Shown piece after piece: positions 15,676 to 23,202 of a DNA stretch of 43,860 nt. Below the pieces are notes generated by a model. It had not been told where the DNA came from and did no database searches. It saw only the letters and a program-made list of their open reading frames with translations. The stretch lies in NCBI GenBank assembly GCA_014239855.1, contig JAAZXY010000017.1, positions 1-43,860 on the forward strand. Direction: 5' to 3'. Position numbers and translations under genes: made by a program. The stretch's first letter is position 1, and every line of letters begins with the position of its first letter. The DNA comes from Acidimicrobiales bacterium. Lineage in GTDB: Bacteria; Actinomycetota; Acidimicrobiia; Acidimicrobiales; MedAcidi-G1.

Positions 15676-16749
15676 GACAACCCGCTGGGCATCCCACTGG
15701 GCATCCCACTGGGCATCCCGACGACCGTGGTCGGGGCCTACCCGAAACCCGGACACGTCCCGGTGTCGGACTGGTTCGACCTCCCCGACCGGGACTACGC
15801 CCGACGGTGGGCCGACGAGATGGCCGCGGCGGGCGACGAGGCCGAGGCGTCGTTCGTGCGGGCCGCCTCCGAGGTGATCGCCGACCAGGTCGAAGCCGGT
15901 GTCGACGTGGTGACCGACGGCGAGGTCCGCCGGGAGAACTACATCCACTACCACTGCCGGCACCTCACGGGCTTCGACTTCGACGACCGGGCCGACACCA
16001 CCATGCGCGGCTTCCTGACCACCACGCTGCCCACCATTGTCGGCCCGGTGACGGCCGGAGAGGCGTTCCTCCCGCATGACTGGCGGACCGCCCGGGCCTC
16101 GACCGATCGGCCGGTGAAGGTCACCATCCCCGGGCCTCTGACCATCACCGACAGCACCGTGGACCGATTCTATGGCGACCGGGCCGCCCTGGTGGCCGAC
16201 CTGGCCCGGGCCGTCAACGCCGAGGTGTTGGCCCTCGCCGATGCCGGCTGCACCCACATCCAGATCGATGAACCGGTGTTCGCCCGACGGGTCGACGACG
16301 CCCTGGCCTTCGGGGTGGAAGCCCTGGCCACCTGCTTCGCCGGGGTGCCCGACCATGTCGTGCGAACCGTCCACTGCTGCTGCGGCTACCCCCGCCACCT
16401 CGACGACGACGACTACGAGAAGGCACCACCCGGGGCCTACCTGGAGATCGCCGAGGCCATCGACGCCGCGCCCATCGACCGATTCAGCCTGGAGGACGCC
16501 CACCGGCCCAACGATCTGGCCGACCTGCTGCCGCGCTTTCAGGACACCACGGTGATCCTGGGGTGCGTGGCCATTGCCCGGAGCCGTCTGGAGACGGTCG
16601 ACGAGGTGCGAAGTCGTCTCACCGAGGCACTCCGCCACATCGACCGGGAGCGCCTCATCGCCGCACCCGACTGTGGGCTGGGCTATCTGGGGAGGGACCT
16701 GGCCCGGGCCAAGCTGGCCGTGCTCTGCGAGGCCGCCCGCACGGTCTGA
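15673..16749 (+). CDS. MetE C-terminal-like (cobalamin-independent methionine synthase family) protein
   Basis: 358 aa, covering only the catalytic barrel of MetE, like archaeal core MetE and epoxyalkane:CoM transferase-type enzymes. Zinc ligands are visible: H234 and C236 in VHCCCGYP, E274 in SLEDA, and C334 in APDCGLG. TDGEVRREN (81-89) and QIDEPVF (197-203) are family marks. It probably moves a methyl or alkyl group to or from a thiol; the thiol is unknown and an N-terminal folate-binding half is absent. The N-terminus holds three in-frame LGIP repeats (residues 5-16). Starts at GTG 15673. Confidence 0.85.
   Translation: MDNPLGIPLGIPLGIPTTVVGAYPKPGHVPVSDWFDLPDRDYARRWADEMAAAGDEAEASFVRAASEVIADQVEAGVDVVTDGEVRRENYIHYHCRHLTGFDFDDRADTTMRGFLTTTLPTIVGPVTAGEAFLPHDWRTARASTDRPVKVTIPGPLTITDSTVDRFYGDRAALVADLARAVNAEVLALADAGCTHIQIDEPVFARRVDDALAFGVEALATCFAGVPDHVVRTVHCCCGYPRHLDDDDYEKAPPGAYLEIAEAIDAAPIDRFSLEDAHRPNDLADLLPRFQDTTVILGCVAIARSRLETVDEVRSRLTEALRHIDRERLIAAPDCGLGYLGRDLARAKLAVLCEAARTV
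15685..15720 (+). repeat. Three tandem 12-bp repeats in the N-terminus of the MetE-like gene
   Basis: Three copies of CTGGGCATCCC(A/G) in a row encode LGIP-LGIP-LGIP just after the start codon. The unit is four codons, so copy-number change keeps the frame. Confidence 0.9.
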
Positions 16750-16766
16750 GGCGGGAAAGCCCGCCT
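16749..16766. terminator. Bidirectional terminator hairpin
   Basis: Perfect 7-bp stem AGGCGGG / CCCGCCT with an AAAG loop, exactly filling the 15-nt gap between the convergent MetE-like and acyl-CoA ligase genes and overlapping the ligase stop. Only a short T-containing stretch follows. Confidence 0.65.
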
Positions 16767-18420
16767 ATTCCTCGACGAAGGTCTGGGTGGCCTCTCCTCG
16801 TAGGACGGCCTTGACCACCTTGCCGCTGGCGTTGCGGGGTAGCGGCTGATCAAGCACCTCGAGATGGTCGGGCAGCTTGTAGGCGGCCAGGGTCTCGCCA
16901 CAGAACGCCCGCACCCCGTCGAGGTCCAGCGTCGTGCCGGGACGCAACACCACAAAGGCCTTGACCTCCTGGCCCAGGGTGCGGTGGTCGACGCCGTCCA
17001 CCGCGCACTCGACGACCGCCGGGTGCATCTCGAGACGGGCCTCCACCTCGCCGGGGTACACGTTCTCACCACCCCGCAGAATGAGGTCGCGCAGTCGGCT
17101 GGACAGGAAGAGCTGGCCACCGACCAGCCGCCCGTAGTCGCCGGTCTGCAACCAACGGCCGTCCATGAGGGCCTCGGCGGTGGACTCGTCGTCCTCCCAG
17201 TAGCCGAGCATGTTCAGCGGGCTGCGGACGCAGATGGCACCGCCCTCGCCCTCAGGGACCTCCCGGCCGTCCTCGTCGACGATCTTCAGCGACACGGTGG
17301 GCATGCCCATGCCGATGCTGTCGGGGCTGGCCTTGAGCATCTCGTTGCTGGCATGGCTGACCATCCCGCCGGCCTCCGTCGACCCGTAGCCCGACGTGAA
17401 GGTGTCGACCAGGTGCGGGAACCGCTCCTCGGTGGCCCGGATGAGTTCCGGGGTGGTGGCCGAACCGCCGATGGCCACCGTCTCGATGAGGGACACGTCG
17501 AGGTCCTCGATGGTCGGTTCCTCCAACAGCCGGAAGATGTGGGTGGCCGACCCGTTCCAGGCGTAGATGCCCTCCTCGACGGTCAGGCGGACGATCTGGG
17601 CCGGATCGAACCGCCCCATGGGCCAGACGTTGCCGGCCCCGGTGGCCATCGGGGTGACGCTGGCGCTCTGCAGCCCCGAGATGTGGAACATCGGGAACAC
17701 GGCCAGGCGGGGACGGGGCGTACCCGACGTCGAACCACCGACCTGAGCCGCCTGGGCGGCACCCAGGAAGGTCACGATCTGCACGAAACCCACGAGGCTG
17801 CGGTGGCTGAGCACGGCGGCCTTGGGGCGACCGGTGGTTCCCGAGGTGAACTGCATCAGGGCCGGCTGGTCCTCGTCGATGGGCACGTCAGGCAGGGCCG
17901 CGTCCGGGGCGAACCCGGTGAGGGCGTCGAAGTCGTCCTCCACCACGACGACGGGCATGCCGGGATCGGCGCTATCGAGACGGGCCAGGCGTCGTCGGTC
18001 GGCCACCAGCAGGACCGGACCGGTGCGTTCCAGGGCGTGCACGATCTCGTCGCGGGTCCACCAGCCGTTGCAGGCCACGGCGATGGCCCCCAGCGACACG
18101 GTGGCCCAGAAGGTCACGATCCACTCCGGGCAATTGGCGGCCAGGATGGCCACCCGGTCTCCCGGGCCGATGCCACGCTCGGCCAGGGCGGCGGCCACCG
18201 AGGCCACCTGCCGTTCGTGGCCGGCGAAGGTCAACGCCCGGCGTTGGCCTCCGTCGTGAAAGACGGCGTAGGCGGCGTCCCCGAAACGGGTCGACGAGAC
18301 CAGCAACTCGCGTAGCGAGCGGGCCCGCTGCACGAAGACCGGCATCTCCTCGCCGAGTACCTCCTCGACTCCCATCTCGAACGGGGCACCCGGGGCCAGC
18401 AGGGCCATCACGTCATTCAT
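16765..18420 (-). CDS. Acyl-CoA synthetase (class I adenylate-forming enzyme)
   Basis: 551 aa. ATP-dependent ligase that makes acyl-CoA through an acyl-AMP. Motifs: TSGTTGRPKAAVLSH (P-loop), GYGSTEAGG, QTGDYGR, RLRDLILRGGENVYPGEVE (hinge) and NASGKVVK with the catalytic Lys near the C-terminus. Fits the FadD/long- or medium-chain group; chain specificity is not readable. ATG 18420 has GGGAGA 8 nt upstream. It follows a second ligase by 23 nt on the same strand, so both probably serve one degradation pathway. Confidence 0.92.
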   Translation of the reverse strand: MNDVMALLAPGAPFEMGVEEVLGEEMPVFVQRARSLRELLVSSTRFGDAAYAVFHDGGQRRALTFAGHERQVASVAAALAERGIGPGDRVAILAANCPEWIVTFWATVSLGAIAVACNGWWTRDEIVHALERTGPVLLVADRRRLARLDSADPGMPVVVVEDDFDALTGFAPDAALPDVPIDEDQPALMQFTSGTTGRPKAAVLSHRSLVGFVQIVTFLGAAQAAQVGGSTSGTPRPRLAVFPMFHISGLQSASVTPMATGAGNVWPMGRFDPAQIVRLTVEEGIYAWNGSATHIFRLLEEPTIEDLDVSLIETVAIGGSATTPELIRATEERFPHLVDTFTSGYGSTEAGGMVSHASNEMLKASPDSIGMGMPTVSLKIVDEDGREVPEGEGGAICVRSPLNMLGYWEDDESTAEALMDGRWLQTGDYGRLVGGQLFLSSRLRDLILRGGENVYPGEVEARLEMHPAVVECAVDGVDHRTLGQEVKAFVVLRPGTTLDLDGVRAFCGETLAAYKLPDHLEVLDQPLPRNASGKVVKAVLRGEATQTFVEE

Positions 18421-18443
18421 CAGTTCCGTCTCCCGTTCGCCGG

Positions 18444-20180
18444 TCAGCCGGCGGTCGGCGTTCCGACCAGTTCGTCGCGCAGCGTCCGCTTCACGAACTT
18501 GCCGTTGGCGTTGCGGGGCAGGGCCTCGTCCCGGAACCAGACGTGTTCGGGCACCTTGAAGCCGGCGATGAGGGTCCGGGTGTGGGCCCGGAGGTCGTCA
18601 GCCGACAGCTCGGCGTCGGGCAGCAGCACGACGGCCACGCCGACCACCTCTCCGTGGCGTTCGTCGGGCACGGCGAACACCGCGGCCTCGGCAATGGACG
18701 GGTGCTCGTAGATGGCCGCCTCCACCTCGGCGCAGTACACGTTCTCGCCGCTCCGCAGCACCATGTCCTTGGCCCGGTCGACCAGGAACAGGAAGCCGTC
18801 GTCGTCGAGGTAGCCGATGTCGCCGGTGTGGAACCAGCCGTCGGTGAGCGCCTCGGCGTTGGCCTCCGGTCGGTTCAGGTAGCCCCGGAACACGTTGCCG
18901 CCCCGCACCCAGAGTTCACCGTGGCCACCGGTCGGCTGGTCGGTGCCGTCCTCGCCCACGATGCGGGCCTCCATGACCGGGCACGGCGAACCGGCCGACG
19001 CCGGCTTGGCCAGGAAGAATTGGCCGGCGTTGATGGTGATCACGCCGTTGGTCTCGGTCAGGCCGTACCCCGTGCTGGGACGACCCTCCATCCGGTCCTC
19101 GATCTTCTGGACCAGGTCGGGCTGGACGGCCGCCCCACCGCCCCCGAGGGTGGTGATGCTGGACGTGTCGCGGGTGGCGAAGTCGGGGCTGTTGATGAGT
19201 TCGCGGGCCATGGTGGGCACGCCGGTGAACGTGGACGGGCGTTCGCGCTCGATGAGCTCGAGGGCCGTCTCGGGGTTCCACCGGTGCATCAGGATGAGCT
19301 TGCCGCCCACCGCGGTGATCGGATGCAGGCAGCAGTTGCAGCCCGTGACGTGGAACAGCGGCACGGCCAGCACCGCTCCGGGCGTCGACTCGCCGGTCAC
19401 CTTGTCCGACCCGGGAGGCGGCTCACCGGCCGCCACGGCCTTGGCTTCGGCACTGCCCGCCATGAGCTGCCAGAAGGCCAGGTTCAACAGGTTCGACACC
19501 GCACCCCGGTGGGTCAGCACCGCGCCCTTGGGGTGCCCGGTGGTGCCCGAGGTGTAGAAGACGCACAGGTCGTCCTCGGGTCCGATCTCCACAGCCAGCG
19601 CGGGCGCCCCGTCGGCGGCCCCGGAGATGACATCGTCCCAGTGGACGGCGTCATCGGGCAGGTCGAGACCAGCGGCCCGGACGGCAACCACGTGGAGCGG
19701 CCGCTCGGCCCGCAGGGCAGCCAGATGGGGGCCCACCCGCTCGAGGCGTTCGGCATCACCGATCAGCACCTTCGGAGCCGAATCCGACAGGCCGAACTCC
19801 ATCTCCGGACCGGTCCACCAGGCGTTCATGCCGACCACCGCGGCGCCCACGCTGACCGTGGCCCAGTAGGCCAGCACCCATTCCGGGTAGTTCCGCATGG
19901 CCAACGCCACCCGGTCACCGAGACCGACACCGTTGGCCACCAGGTGGGCGGCCAGGGCCGCGACGGTCACGTGGGCCTGGGCGTAGGTGATTCGCTCGTC
20001 CTCGTAGACGATGTACTCGGCGTCGCCATGGGCGGCCGATCCGGCCCAGAGTTGGGCCATGCTCGCCGGGGCGGTGTCATACGCCCGCGTCGGTACGCCA
20101 CGGACGTCGGTGACCGACCAGGCGAAGGGTGCTCCGGGCGCGGTCAACTCGTCCCACGCCTCCTGGTAATACCGGTCCAA
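18444..20180 (-). CDS. Acyl-CoA synthetase (class I adenylate-forming enzyme)
   Basis: 578 aa, a paralogue of the following gene with the same motif set: YTSGTTGHPKGAVLTH, GYGLTETNG, HTGDIGYLDDDG, DRAKDMVLRSGENVYCAEVE and RNANGKFVKR (catalytic Lys). Both open with a similar LxAPGAPF segment. The start is TTG at 20180, supported by GGAGG 4-5 nt upstream and by the lack of an ATG or GTG nearby before the conserved region. Divergent from the MaoC gene. Substrate unknown. Confidence 0.91.
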   Translation of the reverse strand: MDRYYQEAWDELTAPGAPFAWSVTDVRGVPTRAYDTAPASMAQLWAGSAAHGDAEYIVYEDERITYAQAHVTVAALAAHLVANGVGLGDRVALAMRNYPEWVLAYWATVSVGAAVVGMNAWWTGPEMEFGLSDSAPKVLIGDAERLERVGPHLAALRAERPLHVVAVRAAGLDLPDDAVHWDDVISGAADGAPALAVEIGPEDDLCVFYTSGTTGHPKGAVLTHRGAVSNLLNLAFWQLMAGSAEAKAVAAGEPPPGSDKVTGESTPGAVLAVPLFHVTGCNCCLHPITAVGGKLILMHRWNPETALELIERERPSTFTGVPTMARELINSPDFATRDTSSITTLGGGGAAVQPDLVQKIEDRMEGRPSTGYGLTETNGVITINAGQFFLAKPASAGSPCPVMEARIVGEDGTDQPTGGHGELWVRGGNVFRGYLNRPEANAEALTDGWFHTGDIGYLDDDGFLFLVDRAKDMVLRSGENVYCAEVEAAIYEHPSIAEAAVFAVPDERHGEVVGVAVVLLPDAELSADDLRAHTRTLIAGFKVPEHVWFRDEALPRNANGKFVKRTLRDELVGTPTAG

Positions 20181-20266
20181 TGTCCCTCCTCAGGGTCGAG
20201 GGGGCCATGATGGCGCCACCACGGGACCCCGGAGAAGCCGGAGCACCCAGGAACGGGAGAATCACC

Positions 20267-20734
20267 ATGACCGAGATCGCCTTCGACGACCTGGATGCGC
20301 TGCGCGGCGCCATCACCGAGGAGTGGAGCGAGTGGGGTCCCGAGTACGAGATGACCCAGGAGAAGGTGAACCAGTTCGCCGAGCTGACCGGCGACCACCA
20401 GTGGATCCACGTGGACGTGGAGCGGGCCACCGCCGGACCGTTCGGTGGCCCGATCGCCCACGGGTTCTTCACCCTCAGCCTGCTGCCCACCCTGAACCGG
20501 ACGGGCCACGTCAAGATCACCGGCCAGGCCAACGTCGTGAACTACGGCGCCGACGGCCTTCGCCTGCTGGCTCCCGTGCCGGTGGGCTCCACGCTGCACG
20601 CCCGCAACCGGATCACCGAGATCCGCGAGCACAAGAAGGGCACCCTGGTGGCCACCCGGGTGGCCATCCACGTCAAGGGCAACGACGACGTCCCCGCCGT
20701 GCTCTACGACGCCCTCAGCCTCTACCAGGGGTAG
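20267..20734 (+). CDS. MaoC family dehydratase
   Basis: 155 aa single hot-dog domain. The hydratase-2 signature is clear: FAELTGDHQWIHVDVERA then GPFGGPIAHGFFTLSLLP, with the Asp (D45) and His (H50) catalytic pair. (R)-specific enoyl-CoA hydratases of this type hydrate enoyl-CoA in beta-oxidation or related pathways. ATG 20267 has a GGGAGA site 6 nt upstream. It is divergent from the acyl-CoA ligases and convergent with an SDR (10-nt gap), in a cluster that can activate, hydrate and dehydrogenate an acyl chain. Confidence 0.93.
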   Translation: MTEIAFDDLDALRGAITEEWSEWGPEYEMTQEKVNQFAELTGDHQWIHVDVERATAGPFGGPIAHGFFTLSLLPTLNRTGHVKITGQANVVNYGADGLRLLAPVPVGSTLHARNRITEIREHKKGTLVATRVAIHVKGNDDVPAVLYDALSLYQG

Positions 20735-20744
20735 GGCTGGCCCG

Positions 20745-21533
20745 TCAGTTGTTCTTGACGGTCATGCCGCCGTCGACCATCAGCAGGTGGCCGGTGATGT
20801 AACTCGAGGCGGGCAGGGCCAGGTGGACGATGCCGTGGGCCACCTCCTCCGGATCGGCGTAGCGCCGCACCGGCACCCGCCGGCGGGCGAACTTCACCTT
20901 GGCCTCGTCGGGGATGCCCGCTGTCATACCGGTGTCGATCGGGCCGGGGCCCACCGCGTTGACGGTGATCCCCGTCTCGCCCAGCTCGACGGCCAGTGCC
21001 CGGGTGAGGCCGACCACGCCGTGCTTGGCCGCCGTGTAGGCCGACGTGGATGGCGAGCCACCCACCCCTTCGGTGGACGACACGTTCACGACCCGTCCGG
21101 CCGCTGAAGCCCGGAGGTGGGCCATGGCCGCCCGGATGGTCAGGGTCATGCCGGTGAGCATCACGTCCAGCGCGGCATGCCAGGTGTCGCCGTAGTCGGC
21201 GCTCTCGATGGGGGCTCCCGCTGGGATCCCGGCGTTGTTGACCAGCACGTCGAGGCCACCCATGTGGGCGACCGTCTCGGCCATCACCCGGTCGACAGCA
21301 GCCGCGTCGGCCACGTCGAGTGGCCAGGCCCGGGCTGAACCACCGGCCCCGGTGATCTCGGCGGCCACCCGTTCGGCCCGGTCGCCGTCCAGGTCGGTGA
21401 CGGCCACCGATGCCCCCTCGTCGGCGAACAGGTGGGCGGTGGCCCGACCGATGCCGGAGCCGGCACCGGTCACCAGGACACGATGACCGGCCACCGACCG
21501 GCTGAGACTGGTGAGGCGGGTCGAGGTGGTCAT
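20745..21533 (-). CDS. SDR family NAD-dependent oxidoreductase (FabG-like)
   Basis: 262 aa classical SDR: TGAGSGIG (22-29), D47 after beta-2 (NAD preference), NNAG (99-102), Ser152/Ser153, Tyr166 and Lys170 (YTAAK), and a C-terminal ITGHLLMVDGG. It resembles FabG and 3-hydroxyacyl-CoA or alcohol dehydrogenases; the substrate is not readable. ATG 21533 was chosen because GAGACT lies 6 nt upstream (weak leaderless -10) and the farther frame runs through the intergenic region. The operator-like palindrome at 21628-21644 lies 95 nt upstream. Confidence 0.91.
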   Translation of the reverse strand: MTTSTRLTSLSRSVAGHRVLVTGAGSGIGRATAHLFADEGASVAVTDLDGDRAERVAAEITGAGGSARAWPLDVADAAAVDRVMAETVAHMGGLDVLVNNAGIPAGAPIESADYGDTWHAALDVMLTGMTLTIRAAMAHLRASAAGRVVNVSSTEGVGGSPSTSAYTAAKHGVVGLTRALAVELGETGITVNAVGPGPIDTGMTAGIPDEAKVKFARRRVPVRRYADPEEVAHGIVHLALPASSYITGHLLMVDGGMTVKNN

Positions 21534-21627
21534 GGCCGAAGTCTCGCGTGTCGGCCCGTCGCCGATCCGACCCGGCCCGACAGCACCCGGTAGCACCGCG
21601 GCTGAACCAACGCTCGGCCCACCTTGC

Positions 21628-21644
21628 CCTGACGGTCCGTCAGG
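21628..21644. promoter_or_regulatory. 17-bp palindromic operator-like site
   Basis: CCTGACGG, centre T, CCGTCAGG: a perfect palindrome. Its core TGACGG-N-CCGTCA recurs at 24489-24509. It ends 15 nt before the amidohydrolase start codon, overlapping the likely -35/-10 spacer, the position of a repressor site. The shape suits a TetR-family dimer; no such gene is in the window. Confidence 0.6.
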
Positions 21645-21647
21645 TCC

Positions 21648-21662
21648 GATGATGGGGCCATG
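21648..21662 (+). promoter_or_regulatory. Weak leaderless -10 element of the amidohydrolase-like gene
   Basis: GATGAT (21648-21653), 6 nt, ATG 21660; no SD. It matches A-N3-T of the consensus but lacks the first T. Confidence 0.3.
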
Positions 21663-22568
21663 ACCAGCTCCACCTTTCCCGACGACGTGGCAGCCATCGA
21701 CACGATGATGGGCACCCGGGCCGGCCCCAACGCCAAGTTGAACTACGAGAACCTCACCGGGATCAAGGACGCGGCCTCCCGGGAGATGAACTTCCCGGCC
21801 CAGTACATGTTCAAGGACGTGCCGTTCTCCGATCAGGCCCGCGACGCCGACGGTCAGCTCCAGGACCCACCCCAGGGTGCCGAGTTGTGCCTGCCGTTCA
21901 TGGACCGCAGCAACGTCCAGATGGCCATGATCGGCATCGGCCCCGGCAAGTCCGAGGGTCGGGCCATGGTCGAGGAGCACCCGGACCGCTTCTTCGCCTG
22001 CCACGAACCCGACCCCAACGACGTGATGGGGTCGATCCGGACCATCCGCCAGCTGCACCGTGACGCCGGGCTGAAGGCGGTCACCGCCTTCCCGTGCGGG
22101 CGCAACCCGCAGGTCCCGATCGACGACCCGAAGATGTACGCGCTGTACGCCACGTGCTGCGAACTGGACATCCCGATGTTCTGCTGCGCCGGCATCCCCG
22201 GCCCCCGGGTGCCGTTCGCCCCCCAGCACGTCGAGTTGATCGACCAGGTCATGTACGACTTCCCCGACCTGGTGTTCGTCACCCGGCACGGCTGCGAGCC
22301 GTGGCAGGACCTCATGGTCAAGCTCATGTTGAAGTGGCCGAACCTGCACTACTCGACCTCGGCCTTCTCGCCGAAGCACTACCCGCAGGCCATCATCGAC
22401 TACGCCAATACCCGGGGCGCCGACAAGATCATCTACGCCGGCTACTTCCCGATGGGCCTGTCGCTGGACCGGATCTTCACCGAACTCCGGGACGTGCCGT
22501 TCAAGGCCGAGGTGTGGCCGAAGTTCCTGCGGGAGAACGCCATCCGGGTGCTCAAGCTCGACGCCTGA
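21660..22568 (+). CDS. Amidohydrolase-related (ACMSD-like fold) protein lacking usual metal ligands
   Basis: 302 aa TIM-barrel protein of the amidohydrolase_2 group, many of which act on aromatic breakdown intermediates. Overall order is kept: N-terminal strand, MVEEHPDRFFACHEPDP, FVTRHGCEPWQDL, and a C-terminal IIYAGYFPMGLSLDRIF. But the first strand reads IDTMMG where metal-dependent members have IDxHxH, and the late strand has YAGYFP instead of GSDYP, so the HxH pair and the Asp are missing. It may use another chemistry or be non-catalytic. Followed after 4 nt by the PrmA-like gene. Confidence 0.8.
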   Translation: MTSSTFPDDVAAIDTMMGTRAGPNAKLNYENLTGIKDAASREMNFPAQYMFKDVPFSDQARDADGQLQDPPQGAELCLPFMDRSNVQMAMIGIGPGKSEGRAMVEEHPDRFFACHEPDPNDVMGSIRTIRQLHRDAGLKAVTAFPCGRNPQVPIDDPKMYALYATCCELDIPMFCCAGIPGPRVPFAPQHVELIDQVMYDFPDLVFVTRHGCEPWQDLMVKLMLKWPNLHYSTSAFSPKHYPQAIIDYANTRGADKIIYAGYFPMGLSLDRIFTELRDVPFKAEVWPKFLRENAIRVLKLDA

Positions 22569-22572
22569 GCCC

Positions 22573-23202
22573 ATGACCCCTCCCGACGGAGACCCTGAGG
22601 TTCCCGACTGGGTGCGGGCCCAGCGGGAGTGGCTCCGCCCCGTCGTGGTGGGCCGTCTGGGGATCCATCCGCCGTGGCTGGATCCGGTGGGCGAGGTTCC
22701 CGTGTCGATCGACCCGGGGCCCACGTTCGGCCACGGTGCCCACCCCACCACCGCCCTCGTGCTGGCCGAGGTGGATCGACTGGCCGGTCCCGACACCTCG
22801 GTGCTGGACGTGGGTTGTGGTTCCGGGGTCCTGGCCATCGCTGCGGCCCTTCTGGGGGCCGACCCGGTGGTCGGCATCGACGTGGAGGACGACGCCGTGG
22901 CCTGGACCCGCGCCAATGCGGCCGCCAACGGCGTCGAGGTCGCGGCGTCGACGACCCCCATCGGCGACGTGACCGCCAACTTCGACCTGGTGCTGGCCAA
23001 CGTGCTGCCCGTGGTGCACGAGGCGATCGCCCCCGACGTGGCGGCCCGGGTCACCGAGGCCGGCACGCTGCTGGTCAGCGGGATCCCCGACGAGCACGTC
23101 GACGACGTGGTCGGGCGCTACCTGACGACCGGTCTGGTCGAGGAACGTCGAACGACCGACACCGGTTGGACAGCCGTGGTGTTGAGGGTTCCCGGTCCCT
23201 AG
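22573..23202 (+). CDS. PrmA-like class I SAM-dependent methyltransferase (short form)
   Basis: 209 aa, against ~290 for PrmA. PTFGHGAHPTT (50-60) is the PrmA active-site signature (normally FGTGxHPTT), LDVGCGSG (78-85) binds SAM, and LANVLP replaces the NIL motif. Almost all of the N-terminal domain that recognises ribosomal protein L11 is missing, so the substrate may be another protein or small molecule. Starts 4 nt after the amidohydrolase-like gene, in one operon. Its TAG is shared with the stop of the convergent CoA-transferase through a CTAG tetramer. Confidence 0.8.
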   Translation: MTPPDGDPEVPDWVRAQREWLRPVVVGRLGIHPPWLDPVGEVPVSIDPGPTFGHGAHPTTALVLAEVDRLAGPDTSVLDVGCGSGVLAIAAALLGADPVVGIDVEDDAVAWTRANAAANGVEVAASTTPIGDVTANFDLVLANVLPVVHEAIAPDVAARVTEAGTLLVSGIPDEHVDDVVGRYLTTGLVEERRTTDTGWTAVVLRVPGP

